DNA from: Lachnospiraceae bacterium
Lineage (GTDB): Bacteria > Bacillota > Clostridia > Lachnospirales > Lachnospiraceae
Reading direction: 5' to 3'
DNA: 64,000 nucleotides
NCBI GenBank assembly: GCA_028689585.1
Contig: JAQVCW010000011.1
Location: 49,217-113,216, forward strand
This document shows positions 17,128 to 25,842 of the stretch, piece by piece. The position numbers and the translations under genes are program-made. Position 1 is the stretch's first letter; each line of letters begins with the position of its first letter. The notes under the pieces were generated by a model. It ran no database searches, was not told the DNA's origin, and saw only the letters and a list, made by a program, of their open reading frames with translations.

Positions 17128-18222
17128 ATGAAAAAGAGGATGAATAAAACGGCAAAACAAAATGCCATTACTTATGGCATAGTGATTTTGGCCTATATTA
17201 TCATGCAGTCCATGCTGATGACAGGCCATATTTCCAGTTCCCTGTCCGGCCTGCTGGTTCCTTTCTGCTATTATGTGATCTTAGCAGTGTCCCTGAACCT
17301 GACCGTAGGATATCTGGGGGAACTGAGCCTTGGACATGCGGGCTTTATGTGCGTTGGTGCATTTGCCAGTGTATTTTTTACGAAATGTATGGAAGATGTG
17401 ATCACTGTTTCCCTGGTGCGTTTTATGCTGGCACTGCTGGTAGGTGCTTTGGTGGCAGCGCTCTTTGGCGTGCTGATCGGCATCCCGGTGCTCCGCCTGC
17501 GGGGGGATTATCTGGCAATTGTGACACTGGCATTTGGTGAGATCATCAAGAACCTGGTTAATGTGCTCTATGTGGGAAAAGACAGCAGCGGTCTTCATTT
17601 TTCTATAAAAGATGCTATGTCACTTGGGATGGAGCCCGGCGGAACCACGATCATCAACGGTCCCCAGGGAATTACCGGAATCGCAAAGGATTCCAATTTT
17701 ACCATTGGCATTGTGCTGGTGCTGCTCACCCTGTTTATCGTACTGCGTCTGATCAGTTCCAGAGACGGACGGGCGATCAAAGCGATTCGTGACAACCGTA
17801 TCGCGGCAGAATCCATTGGAATCAACATTACAAAATATAAACTGATGGCATTTTCCGTATCAGCCGCACTGGCCGGCCTTGGCGGAGCACTGTATGCGCA
17901 CAACCTGTCTACCTTAAGTGCGACTCCCAAAAACTTTGGCTACAACATGTCCATCATGATTTTGGTATACGTGGTACTGGGCGGCATTGGCAGCATCCGC
18001 GGCTCTGTGATCGCTCCTGTAGTCCTGAATCTGGTGCTGGATTATTTCCTGAGAAAGTTCCAGATGATGGGGGACAATGTGGTGCTTCAGTTCCTCAGTG
18101 ACAACCGTATGCTGGTGTACGCCATCCTGCTGATTGCGCTGATGCTCTTTAGCTGGAGTCCTAAGGCGATTGAATGGCGCGAACGGGTATTTCATAAAAA
18201 ACAGCCAAAGGAGGCAGAATAA
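17128..18222 (+). CDS. livM: Branched-chain amino acid ABC transporter permease LivM
   Basis: This 364-residue permease has about nine membrane segments. LNLTVGYLGELSLGHAGFMCVGA and LRGDYLAIVTLAFGEIIK are the LivM signatures; the ATPase-contact loop is VVLGGIGSIRGSVIAP. It forms the heterodimeric channel with LivH. GGGGAAGAGG lies upstream of ATG 17128. livG begins 2 bp after its stop codon, so translation is likely coupled. Confidence 0.95.
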   Translation: MKKRMNKTAKQNAITYGIVILAYIIMQSMLMTGHISSSLSGLLVPFCYYVILAVSLNLTVGYLGELSLGHAGFMCVGAFASVFFTKCMEDVITVSLVRFMLALLVGALVAALFGVLIGIPVLRLRGDYLAIVTLAFGEIIKNLVNVLYVGKDSSGLHFSIKDAMSLGMEPGGTTIINGPQGITGIAKDSNFTIGIVLVLLTLFIVLRLISSRDGRAIKAIRDNRIAAESIGINITKYKLMAFSVSAALAGLGGALYAHNLSTLSATPKNFGYNMSIMILVYVVLGGIGSIRGSVIAPVVLNLVLDYFLRKFQMMGDNVVLQFLSDNRMLVYAILLIALMLFSWSPKAIEWRERVFHKKQPKEAE

Positions 18223-18224
18223 TT

Positions 18225-18983
18225 ATGGCAATGTTGGAAGTTAAAAATCTGGGTATCTCCTTTGGCGGTCTGCGGGCGGTAAATGGCTTTGATATTACCA
18301 TTGAAAAAGGTCAGCTCTATGGCCTGATCGGTCCGAACGGCGCAGGCAAAACCACTGTGTTCAACCTTCTGACCGGGGTTTACCGTCCGGATAACGGAAA
18401 CATTCTTCTGGACGGACAGGAGATTGCCGGAAAAAAGACGATTGAAATAAGCAAAGCCGGCATTGCCAGAACGTTTCAGAATATCCGTCTGTTTTCGGAT
18501 ATGTCGGTGCTGGACAATGTAAAAGCAGGTCTGCACAACCATCATGTATATTCGGCTGTTGCCGGCATTTTTCATCTGCCAAGCTACCAGAAGGAAGAGA
18601 AGCTGATGAATGAAAAGGCAATGGAGCTGCTGCAGGTATTTGAACTGGAAGGAGAAGCTGAGATACTGGCTTCGAACCTTCCCTATGGGAAGCAGAGAAA
18701 GCTGGAAATTGCCCGTGCACTGGCCACGGATCCCAAGCTTTTGCTGCTGGACGAGCCGGCTGCCGGCATGAATCCCAATGAGACGCAGTCTCTGATGGAT
18801 ATGATCCGTTTTGTCCGGGATCATTTTGATATGACCATCCTTTTGATTGAGCATGATATGAGGCTGGTTTCCGGTATCTGTGAAGAACTGAGTGTCCTGA
18901 ACTTCGGTGAGGTGCTGGCACAGGGCAGGACAGAGGATGTCCTGAACAACCCGCAGGTAATTACGGCATATCTTGGAGAATAG
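18225..18983 (+). CDS. livG: Branched-chain amino acid ABC transporter ATPase LivG
   Basis: This 252-residue ATPase has Walker A GPNGAGKTT, signature LPYGKQRKLEIARAL (the LivG form of LSGGQ), Walker B LLLLDEPAAGMNP and switch His in LLIEHDMRLV. It works with LivF to power the LivHM channel. AAGGAGG precedes the start at 18225. Confidence 0.95.
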   Translation: MAMLEVKNLGISFGGLRAVNGFDITIEKGQLYGLIGPNGAGKTTVFNLLTGVYRPDNGNILLDGQEIAGKKTIEISKAGIARTFQNIRLFSDMSVLDNVKAGLHNHHVYSAVAGIFHLPSYQKEEKLMNEKAMELLQVFELEGEAEILASNLPYGKQRKLEIARALATDPKLLLLDEPAAGMNPNETQSLMDMIRFVRDHFDMTILLIEHDMRLVSGICEELSVLNFGEVLAQGRTEDVLNNPQVITAYLGE

Positions 18984-18997
18984 GAGGAACTTGAGTT

Positions 18998-19708
18998 ATG
19001 GCAATGCTTGAGATAAAAGATCTGGAAGTATATTATGGAATGATCCATGCAATTAAGGGCGTTTCCTTTGAGGTAAATGAAGGAGAAGTCATTGCTCTGA
19101 TCGGTGCCAACGGTGCAGGCAAGACCACAATCCTTCATACCATCACGGGACTGCTGGCAGCAAAAAGCGGCAGTGTAACCTTCGAGGGAGAAAACATCAC
19201 AAAAATTCCGGCTCATAAAATCGTCAGCCTGGGAATGGCTCATGTACCGGAAGGACGCCGTGTATTTGCAGAGCTGTCCGTATATCAGAATTTGAAAATG
19301 GGCGCTTATACCAGATCAGATAAAAATGAAATAGAGTCAACTCTGTCAATGGTATACAAGCGTTTTCCACGTCTGGAGGAGCGGAAAAATCAGATGGCGG
19401 GAACCCTTTCCGGAGGTGAGCAGCAGATGCTGGCCATGGGGCGTGCCCTGATGTCTCATCCGAAGATCATTCTGATGGATGAACCGTCCATGGGATTATC
19501 CCCGATTCTGGTAAACGAAATTTTTGATATTATCCGCAGTGTGAACGAAACAGGAACCACAGTGCTGCTGGTGGAGCAGAATGCAAAAAAAGCGCTGGCA
19601 ATCGCCAACCGTGCCTACGTACTGGAGACAGGCAAGATCGTGACCTCCGGAAATGCAGATATTTTGATGAATGACAATGCAATTAAGAAAGCATATTTGG
19701 GCGAATAG
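18998..19708 (+). CDS. livF: Branched-chain amino acid ABC transporter ATPase LivF
   Basis: This 236-residue ATPase has Walker A GANGAGKTT, signature LSGGEQQMLAMGRAL, Walker B IILMDEPSMGLSP and the switch position as Gln in LLVEQNAKKAL, which is normal for LivF. It starts 14 bp after livG with AGGAGG upstream and is the last gene of the five-gene operon. Confidence 0.95.
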   Translation: MAMLEIKDLEVYYGMIHAIKGVSFEVNEGEVIALIGANGAGKTTILHTITGLLAAKSGSVTFEGENITKIPAHKIVSLGMAHVPEGRRVFAELSVYQNLKMGAYTRSDKNEIESTLSMVYKRFPRLEERKNQMAGTLSGGEQQMLAMGRALMSHPKIILMDEPSMGLSPILVNEIFDIIRSVNETGTTVLLVEQNAKKALAIANRAYVLETGKIVTSGNADILMNDNAIKKAYLGE

Positions 19709-19775
19709 TGGTATAATATGCTTGATGAGTGTACGGTACGAATGCACGAAGTGCATGAGGCATAAGTGGTACAAT
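19709..19775 (+). promoter_or_regulatory. Two extended -10 promoters before the cytidylate-kinase-like gene
   Basis: TGGTATAAT (19709-19717) and TGGTACAAT (19767-19775) both match the TGnTATAAT extended -10 form. Between them ATGCAC-GAA-GTGCAT forms a small hairpin near 19741-19755. No good -35 box accompanies either. Confidence 0.45.
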
Positions 19776-19807
19776 TGCATGAATTTTATAAAACAGGAGG
19801 GGTTATA

Positions 19808-20443
19808 ATGGATAAGATGGTAATTACAATCGCAAGACAGTATGGAAGCGGCGGTAAGACGATCGGCCAGATGCTGGCGAAGGATCTGGGCATCAAAGCA
19901 TACAGCCGGGAAATCCTGAAGCTGGCCTCGGAAGACAGTGGTATCAATGAAACACTGTTCAACCAGGTGGATGAAAAACTGAAGACAACTCCATTATTCC
20001 GTATTATGAAAAAAGAGTACAAAGGAGAATTGATACCGCCGGAAAGCGAAGACTTTTTATCGAACCAGAATCTGTTTAATTATCAGGCAAAGGTGATCAA
20101 GGATCTGGCAGAAGAAGATTCCTGCGTTATCATCGGAAGGTGCGCCGATTTTGTCCTGAAAGATAGACCGAATGTAATCCGTGTTTTCATTCATGCTTCA
20201 CCGGAATACTGTCTGAAACAGGCTGTGGAACGGGGCGCTCACATTGGAAAAGATGTGGAAAAATTTATTCAGCAGACCGATAAATACAGAGGCGAATATT
20301 ATCATTATTACACGGGTCAGGTGTGGAACGATGCCAGAAACTACGATCTGTGCCTGAACAGTGAGAAGCTGGGATTTGAAGGCTGTGTGGAAGCAATCAA
20401 AGCATATATGAAAATCCGGAAGGATGTTTTAGAAGAAAAATAA
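19808..20443 (+). CDS. Cytidylate kinase-like family protein
   Basis: This 211-residue P-loop protein has ITIARQYGSGGKTIGQMLA at its N-terminus, a GxxGxGK-like phosphate loop shared with the cytidylate-kinase-like family (often annotated AAA_26/Cytidylate_kin2). SCVIIGRCADFVL and RVFIHASPEYCL are conserved. It probably phosphorylates a nucleotide or other small substrate; the real substrate is unknown. ATG 19808 is chosen because AGGAGGGG (19796-19803) is at the right distance; an in-frame upstream start would lack a ribosome site. RpiB follows after 51 bp. Confidence 0.85.
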   Translation: MDKMVITIARQYGSGGKTIGQMLAKDLGIKAYSREILKLASEDSGINETLFNQVDEKLKTTPLFRIMKKEYKGELIPPESEDFLSNQNLFNYQAKVIKDLAEEDSCVIIGRCADFVLKDRPNVIRVFIHASPEYCLKQAVERGAHIGKDVEKFIQQTDKYRGEYYHYYTGQVWNDARNYDLCLNSEKLGFEGCVEAIKAYMKIRKDVLEEK

Positions 20444-20494
20444 CAGCGGATTGGCATCCGGGCATAATGGAACATGTGGAAAGGATTAGAGAAG

Positions 20495-20965
20495 ATGAAA
20501 AAATTAGTAATTGGCAATGATCATGTAGCGGTAGACATGAAAAATGAATTAAAAGCATATCTGGAAGAAAAAGGATATGAAGTAATCAATGTGGGTACGG
20601 ACAGTTCAGAGAGCTTTAACTATCCTATCAGCGGCTACAAGGCAGCTAAGATGGTAGCCAGCGGCGAAGTGGACGGCGGCATTCTGATCTGCGGTACCGG
20701 GGTAGGCATTTCACTGGCAGCCAATAAGGTCAAAGGCATTCGTGCCTGCGTCTGCAGCGAACCGTTTTCAGCGAAGCTGTCAAAGCAGCACAATAATTCC
20801 AACATGATAGCCTTCGGCGCCAGAGTGATCGGCATCGAAATGGCGAAGATGATCGTGGATGAATGGCTGAATGCAGAGTTCATGGGCGGCCGCCATCAGA
20901 ACCGGGTGGATATGATTATGGAAATTGAGGAAACACAGGGACTCGGGGCGGTGGATGGAGAATAA
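20495..20965 (+). CDS. rpiB: RpiB/LacAB-family sugar-phosphate isomerase
   Basis: This 156-residue isomerase interconverts aldose and ketose phosphates. Active-site Cys66 lies in ILICGTGVGISLAANK; HNNSNMIAFGARVIG is the family block. The usual GxDHAG near the start is GNDHVAV, which could shift the substrate from ribose-5-phosphate to a tetrose or hexose phosphate. Start 20495 is preferred over 20474 because homologues begin just before VIGNDH; the ribosome site is weak. A terminator follows, separating it from the island at 21.3 kb, though a functional link with the TIM paralogue there is possible. Confidence 0.85.
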   Translation: MKKLVIGNDHVAVDMKNELKAYLEEKGYEVINVGTDSSESFNYPISGYKAAKMVASGEVDGGILICGTGVGISLAANKVKGIRACVCSEPFSAKLSKQHNNSNMIAFGARVIGIEMAKMIVDEWLNAEFMGGRHQNRVDMIMEIEETQGLGAVDGE

Positions 20966-21031
20966 GCAGAATAGATGAATATAAAACCGTATGAAGCAAG
21001 GGCGTATTATTTCACCAATTAAAAAATAATT

Positions 21032-21076
21032 AAAAAACAGTTCACATCGAAATAAGGGATGTGAACTGTTTTTTTC
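21032..21076 (+). terminator. Strong rho-independent terminator after rpiB
   Basis: AACAGTTCACATC (about 21036-21048) pairs perfectly with GATGTGAACTGTT (21058-21070), with a run of A before and seven T after. Works in both directions in principle. Confidence 0.9.
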
Positions 21077-21300
21077 GTTTATACTATTTTCACTTAGAAA
21101 AGCATTTAAAATATTCTGTGAAGCTTCATTGTAAAAACTGCTGGCGATAATGGATAGTATATAAAAAGAAGCTTTTTTAAAAACAGATATAAAATATTAA
21201 AAAGAAATTTCAAAATAAACAAAAATATAAATATAAAGAGAACAAAAATAAGTAAAAATATGGAAAAACTGAGAAAAATATAGAAAAAAACTATGCAAAA

Positions 21301-21318
21301 TAAGCAATCGTTTGCTTA
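21301..21318. promoter_or_regulatory. LacI-type operator for the 21-34 kb operon
   Basis: TAAGCAA and TTGCTTA-type arms surround a central CG (TAAGCAATCGTTTGCTTA), the layout recognised by LacI-family dimers. It lies immediately upstream of the -35 box. The LacI-family gene at 34031 closes the same gene block, so it is the likely ligand-responsive repressor (inference). The 220 bp before it (21077-21300) is extremely A+T rich with no gene. Confidence 0.6.
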
Positions 21319-21326
21319 GATTCATG

Positions 21327-21354
21327 TTGAAAGCATAGATGATTTTGCTATAGA
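21327..21354 (+). promoter_or_regulatory. Promoter of the ABC/transketolase island operon
   Basis: TTGAAA (21327-21332), 16-base spacer, TATAGA (21349-21354). The leader between it and the first gene holds a small hairpin, GAAGGGA-AA-TCCCTTC (21378-21393). Confidence 0.65.
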
Positions 21355-21424
21355 ATGGAAACATAAAACAAAATGGAGAAGGGAAATCCCTTCAGAACAA
21401 CTATTCATGATAAGGAGGCTTTAT

Positions 21425-22471
21425 ATGAAGAAAGTGGTAGCTTTGGGTTTGAGTTTGGCACTGGGGTTAAGTTCTATTGTATGGGGAGCAGAAGACAGTA
21501 CAGTTTACAGCATTAAAGTGAGTGGCCAGCCATATATTCATGCATTGGCGAGCGTTAATGCGATTGATAAGGGATATATATCACTGGAAGATTCTGAAGT
21601 AGATATGTATTCAAGTGGACCAGTTCAAAACGAAGCAATTGCATCTGATTCCTGGGATGTGGGAACTACTGGCACAGGTGGAGCTGTGTTGGGAGCTGTT
21701 GGCTATAACTTGAAGGTGATTGCGTATTCAGCGCCAGATGAAAATACTACGGATCTTTGGGTGCGTGCAGATAGTTCTCTTGCTCAATGTGAGCAGGATG
21801 AAAATGGTGTATATGGAACCGCAGATGATTGGAAAGGATTGACGATTCTTTGTCCGACAGGTACGTCCTGCCATATGACACTGATCGGTGTCCTTGATTA
21901 TTTGGGTCTAAGCCAGGAAGACATTAATCTTATAGATAGTTCAGTGGCAGATTCATATGCGGCTTTCCGATCGGGAACAGGTGATGTGGTGGCATTATGG
22001 TCTCCGTTTGGCTTCCAGGCAGAAGAAAATGAAGAGTGGATCAAAGTAGCATCGGCAGTAGATATTGGACTCACAATGCCGACAGTTGTTGTTGCTACCG
22101 AGCAGGCGATTGAAACTAACTGGGATGGAGTATATGCATATTTAAAGGGATATCTAAAGTCAGCAGATGAGTTGAACGCAGACCCGGAAGGAACCGCAGA
22201 ATTATTATATGATTTTGAAGAGGAGCAGGGGATAAATATGAGTGAAAACGTATCCGCTCTTGAAGTGAAAAATCGTCCATTTACCTCTACGGAAAATAAT
22301 ATTGAACTTTTCACAGCGGACGCAGAAGGAAATTGCAAAGCAAACAATATTTTGCTTCAATTTGCAGAATTTTTCCAAAGTCAGGGAAAAATTGAAGCAA
22401 GCGATCTGACTGCTCTTCAGGAAAGCGGAATGGTTGATACAAGTTTCATGATGGCTATTGCAGCCGAATAA
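21425..22471 (+). CDS. NrtA/SsuA/TauA-class ABC substrate-binding protein
   Basis: This 348-residue secreted binding protein has a signal peptide (1-22, ending VWGAED) and no lipobox. TTGTGGAVLGAVGYNLKVIAY, DWKGLTILCPTGTSCHMTL and MPTVVVATEQAI follow the layout of the aliphatic sulfonate/taurine/nitrate/NMT1 family, which bind small, usually anionic ligands. ATG 21425 is chosen since AAGGAGG (21412-21418) precedes it. It is the first gene of the island operon, under the LacI-type operator. A hairpin separates it from its permeases, probably allowing excess binding protein. Ligand unknown; the catabolic genes point to an anionic sugar derivative. Confidence 0.82.
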   Translation: MKKVVALGLSLALGLSSIVWGAEDSTVYSIKVSGQPYIHALASVNAIDKGYISLEDSEVDMYSSGPVQNEAIASDSWDVGTTGTGGAVLGAVGYNLKVIAYSAPDENTTDLWVRADSSLAQCEQDENGVYGTADDWKGLTILCPTGTSCHMTLIGVLDYLGLSQEDINLIDSSVADSYAAFRSGTGDVVALWSPFGFQAEENEEWIKVASAVDIGLTMPTVVVATEQAIETNWDGVYAYLKGYLKSADELNADPEGTAELLYDFEEEQGINMSENVSALEVKNRPFTSTENNIELFTADAEGNCKANNILLQFAEFFQSQGKIEASDLTALQESGMVDTSFMMAIAAE

Positions 22472-22501
22472 AAAATTATTTGATTGATTAATCTAATCAT
22501 G

Positions 22502-22551
22502 AGAAGAGGGAAAACAAATCTATTTGTCAAAGAAAGTGTTTTCCCTCTTCT
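22502..22551 (+). terminator. Intercistronic hairpin after the binding protein gene
   Basis: AGAAGAGGGAAAAC (22502-22515) pairs perfectly with 22538-22551; only TTTG follows, so termination would be partial. It fits attenuation or 3'-end protection of the binding-protein mRNA. Confidence 0.65.
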
Positions 22552-22576
22552 TTGTCAAAAATGAAGGAGCGATTTT

Positions 22577-23422
22577 ATGGGCAATCAGGATGAAAAAACT
22601 ACTTCAAAGGTTGCAAATTCGATTTTGATTGAAACGGCAGCAAGAAAAAGAGAACGGAAACAATTATTGATCATATCACTTGTTTGTATCTTTCTTTTTT
22701 TTGGCATATGGGAAATAGCTGTTCGGTTAAACTGGATTGATGGAAAGTACCTTTGTGCACCAAGTGCAGTTATTAAGACTTTTATGACAAAATTATCAGA
22801 TCCAAAACCGGATGGTGCGGTATTGGGTATTCATATTATTACAAGCTTGAAACTTGTACTGATAGGCTACATTGCCGCAATTATTATAGGGGTGCCACTT
22901 GGCCTGCTGATGGGTTATTATCATACATTCGATAAATTGGTCTCACCGATTTTTGAAATTATCCGTCCTATTCCGCCAATAGCATGGATCCCCTTATCAA
23001 TTATCTGGCTTGGGGTTGGAACGGCAGCTAAATGCTTTATTATTTTTCTTGCAGCATTTGTTCCCTGTGTAATCAATTCATATACAGGAGTTAAACTGAC
23101 ACCGCCTGTTTTAGTCAATGTGGCAAAAACCTGCGGAGCTACCCGATGGGAAATATTCAGTACAGTTTGCGTCCACTATGCAATGCCTTTGACCTTTACG
23201 GGGATTCAGGTATCTCTTGGAAATGCCTGGTCAACTCTTGTAGCTTCAGAGCTTGTATCTGCAACGGCAGGTCTTGGCTATATGATTCAGCAGGGGAGGT
23301 CACTTGTACGTCCGGACATTATTCTGGTTGGAATGTTAACAATTGGTATTCTGGGAGCAATATTTACTACTTTGTTATCAAAGTTGGAAAATAAGGTTGT
23401 CAAATGGAGGGCAAAATCATGA
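22577..23422 (+). CDS. SsuC/TauC-class ABC permease, subunit 1
   Basis: This 281-residue inner-membrane permease has about six hydrophobic segments after a charged, cytoplasmic N-terminus. The family motif IIRPIPPIAWIPLSIIWLGVG and the EAA-like loop VAKTCGATRWEIF, which docks the ATPase, are clear. A second, different permease overlaps its stop codon by ATGA, so the channel is probably a heterodimer, whereas SsuC and TauC are normally homodimers. AAGGAGC precedes ATG 22577. Confidence 0.9.
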   Translation: MGNQDEKTTSKVANSILIETAARKRERKQLLIISLVCIFLFFGIWEIAVRLNWIDGKYLCAPSAVIKTFMTKLSDPKPDGAVLGIHIITSLKLVLIGYIAAIIIGVPLGLLMGYYHTFDKLVSPIFEIIRPIPPIAWIPLSIIWLGVGTAAKCFIIFLAAFVPCVINSYTGVKLTPPVLVNVAKTCGATRWEIFSTVCVHYAMPLTFTGIQVSLGNAWSTLVASELVSATAGLGYMIQQGRSLVRPDIILVGMLTIGILGAIFTTLLSKLENKVVKWRAKS

Positions 23423-24189
23423 GAACAAAAAATCAAAAGATACGCGATTTTGTCCTTTCTGCAATTTCCGTGATAGTCTTGATTGCATTATGGTGTGCCG
23501 TATCAACCAGTAAACCGGATTTTTTTCCTACACCAATGGCAACGATTGAAAGATTAGTTAAATTATTCGAAAAGCCCATTATGAAAGTTTCTATATGGGG
23601 ACATATTTTTGCCAGCCTGAAAAGAGTGTTATTCGCGATCGGTGCATCAATTATAATTGGGGTAGGACTTGGACTCATTATGGGATGGAATAAGAAAGTA
23701 AGAGCAGCTATATATCCAATCATAATGACACTTCGGCCAATTCCGCCAATAGCATGGATTCCTCTTATTATCTTATTATTTGGGGTAGGCGAATTTCCAA
23801 AGGTTCTGCTTGTATTTATAGGATCGGTATTTCCCATTCTGTTGAACACAATTTCGGCTGTTTCTATGGTAGATGATATGTATTTGAAGGTGGGAAAAGT
23901 ATACAAAGCAAATACATGGCAAACTTTACATCATATTGTATTTCCGGCATCTATGCCCACTATTCTGGCAGGAATTAAAATAGCGATTAGCAGTGGCTGG
24001 ATGGTGGTAGTTGCGGCAGAAATGCTTGCAAGTAAGTCTGGCTTAGGTTTTTTGATCACTCGGGGACGTGACAGCTATGATGTAGCACTTATAATGGTTG
24101 CAATGATTTTAATTGGCATTGTTGGGGCTGCTTTAAGTATTGTTTTCTCATTCATAGAAAGGAGACTATGCGGATGGATGAGCAGTTAG
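23419..24189 (+). CDS. SsuC/TauC-class ABC permease, subunit 2
   Basis: This 256-residue permease is related to subunit 1. It has TLRPIPPIAWIPLIILLFGVG and docking loop VGKVYKANTWQTLHHI. ATG 23419 overlaps the previous stop as ATGA, with GGAGG 9 bases upstream; an in-frame ATG at 23404 has no ribosome site of its own. Hydrophobic segments number about six. Together with subunit 1 and the two dissimilar ATPases it predicts a fully heteromeric importer. Confidence 0.9.
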   Translation: MRTKNQKIRDFVLSAISVIVLIALWCAVSTSKPDFFPTPMATIERLVKLFEKPIMKVSIWGHIFASLKRVLFAIGASIIIGVGLGLIMGWNKKVRAAIYPIIMTLRPIPPIAWIPLIILLFGVGEFPKVLLVFIGSVFPILLNTISAVSMVDDMYLKVGKVYKANTWQTLHHIVFPASMPTILAGIKIAISSGWMVVVAAEMLASKSGLGFLITRGRDSYDVALIMVAMILIGIVGAALSIVFSFIERRLCGWMSS

Positions 24190-24929
24190 GGACGATAAAA
24201 GTTAAATTAAGAAACATTTCGAAATCGTTCTATTCTCGCAAAGAAGTATTCGAAGCGGTTGATAATATTTCAATTGATGTATATGAAAATGAGTTTCTAG
24301 TGCTTTTGGGACCGGGGCAATGTGGAAAAACGGTGCTTCTCAATATGATCAGTGGTTTAGAGTCTCCTACGGAAGGAACAGTTCAATTTACAGATAATAA
24401 TGCTACAGACGTAGGATTTGTTTTTCAAAAGACAGCCGTATTTCCGTGGAAAACAGTCATGGAAAATGTGGAACTTCCATTAGAATTAAAAAAAGAAGAT
24501 AAAACAGAACGAAGAAAAAGGGCTCAGTATCTGATTGATCTGGTTGGGTTGAATGGTTTTGAAAATTCATTGCCAAAGCAATTGTCCGGTGGTATGAAAC
24601 AAAGGGTAGGAATTGCACGCGCATATGCAAATAATCCGCAGGTATTATTAATGGATGAACCATTTGGTGCATTGGATGCACAGACAAGATACCAGATGGA
24701 GGAAGAAGTTCTGCGTATTTGGGAACAGGAAAAAAGAACGGTTATATTTGTGACAAATAATATAGAAGAGGCAGTATATCTCGCAGATCGTGTTATTGTT
24801 TTAAGTTCTTGTCCAGCCAAAGTAAAAGAAATCTATAATATAAAACTTCAAAGACCTCGCGACTATGTGAACCAGGATTTTCTCCGTTTACGGGAAGCAA
24901 TTGAAAAAAATACAGATTTGGCACTATAA
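24174..24929 (+). CDS. SsuB/TauB-class ABC ATPase with degenerate Walker A and H-loop
   Basis: The 251 residues have the normal order: Walker A GPGQCGKT (46-53), Q-loop VFQ, signature LSGGM (137-141), Walker B LLMDE (158-162). Two catalytic features are altered. The fourth Walker A position is Gln instead of Gly, and the switch His is Asn195 (VTNNIEEAV). The signature is intact. The partner ATPase shows the complementary pattern. ATG 24174 is taken because AGGAG (24160-24164) is 9 bases away; ATG 24168 would be only 3. The start overlaps the permease gene. Confidence 0.88.
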   Translation: MDEQLGTIKVKLRNISKSFYSRKEVFEAVDNISIDVYENEFLVLLGPGQCGKTVLLNMISGLESPTEGTVQFTDNNATDVGFVFQKTAVFPWKTVMENVELPLELKKEDKTERRKRAQYLIDLVGLNGFENSLPKQLSGGMKQRVGIARAYANNPQVLLMDEPFGALDAQTRYQMEEEVLRIWEQEKRTVIFVTNNIEEAVYLADRVIVLSSCPAKVKEIYNIKLQRPRDYVNQDFLRLREAIEKNTDLAL

Positions 24930-24942
24930 AAGGAGGATTACC

Positions 24943-25689
24943 ATGGCAAGTAAAGACATTAAAGTTCAGGTAAATCACTTAACAAAAAAATTTGGTGACC
25001 TTCTGGTACTTGACGATATTTCTTTTAATATAAATAAAGGCGAATTTGTTTGTATTGTAGGTCCAACGGGGTGTGGAAAAACAACATTTTTAAATCTGCT
25101 GACAAGGTTAATTGAGCCAACCTCAGGAGAAATTCTCATTGATGGAAAACCTGCGGATCCACATGTTCATAATATTTCTTTTGTATTTCAAGAACCTTCT
25201 GCTTTCCCCTGGCTGACGGCACAACAGAATATTGAGTACGGGTTGAAAATAAAAAAGAAGTCTTCAGAGGAAATCAAATCTCAGGTAGATAAAATCATAG
25301 GTTTATTGGGTCTTGAAAAATTTAGAAATGCATATCCGCATGAAATGTCGGTTAGCATGGAACAGAGGGTGGTAATAGGAAGAGCGTTTGCATTAAATCC
25401 TGATTTGCTGTTGATGGATGAGCCATATGGCCAAATGGATATTAAAATGAGATATTACCTTGAAGATGAAGTAATCCGACTTTGGAAGGCAACCGGAAGT
25501 ACGGTTTTATTTATCACTCATAATTTGGAAGAAGCAGTATACCTTGCGGAACGCGTTTTGATTTTGTCAAATAAACCAGCAAAGATTAAGGCTGAAAAAA
25601 AAGTTGATCTGCCAAGGCCAAGGAGCGTTTCAGACGATAAGTTTGTTGAAATCCGCAAAGATATTACGGATATGATTAAGTGGTGGTAA
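24943..25689 (+). CDS. SsuB/TauB-class ABC ATPase with degenerate signature motif
   Basis: The 248 residues have intact Walker A GPTGCGKT (40-47), Walker B LLLMDE (155-160) and switch His193 (ITHNLEEAV). The ABC signature, normally LSGGM/Q, is MSVSM (135-139), and the D-loop is GQMD rather than GALD. In a heterodimer with the preceding ATPase, its intact ATP-binding half meets the partner's intact signature, while its poor signature faces the partner's poor ATP-binding half. AAGGAGG precedes ATG 24943. A dispersed hairpin repeat follows the stop codon. Confidence 0.88.
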   Translation: MASKDIKVQVNHLTKKFGDLLVLDDISFNINKGEFVCIVGPTGCGKTTFLNLLTRLIEPTSGEILIDGKPADPHVHNISFVFQEPSAFPWLTAQQNIEYGLKIKKKSSEEIKSQVDKIIGLLGLEKFRNAYPHEMSVSMEQRVVIGRAFALNPDLLLMDEPYGQMDIKMRYYLEDEVIRLWKATGSTVLFITHNLEEAVYLAERVLILSNKPAKIKAEKKVDLPRPRSVSDDKFVEIRKDITDMIKWW

Positions 25690-25746
25690 AAATAATACTA
25701 AATGTTTTATCTAAACGAAATAATAAAAAAGATACAGAGAAGATAT

Positions 25747-25828
25747 TGTGTCAGGTTTTCTATAAAAACTTGACATACATCGTCAGTCCATTTGCTGAAG
25801 GCAAATTTAGGATGGACTGATGTCCCCA
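25747..25828 (+). repeat. Dispersed hairpin repeat, copy before the SDR gene
   Basis: Two hairpins in tandem: GTCAGGTTTT and AAAACTTGAC (25750-25774), then CAGTCCAT and ATGGACTG enclosing an inner TTGC-type stem (25783-25819). It matches the 86 bp tandem repeats at 58 kb over its full length with scattered changes, some of them paired. The SDR ribosome site starts 3 bases later. Confidence 0.8.
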
Positions 25829-25842
25829 TCAGGAGGAAGAAA

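Noticed and set aside
24943..25689. Altered ABC signature as a sequencing error
   Set aside because: MSVSM lies in an otherwise intact frame and is matched by complementary defects in the partner ATPase, so an error is unlikely.
25690..25842. Riboswitch upstream of the SDR gene
   Set aside because: The structure is a copy of the dispersed hairpin repeat and matches no riboswitch class I recognise.
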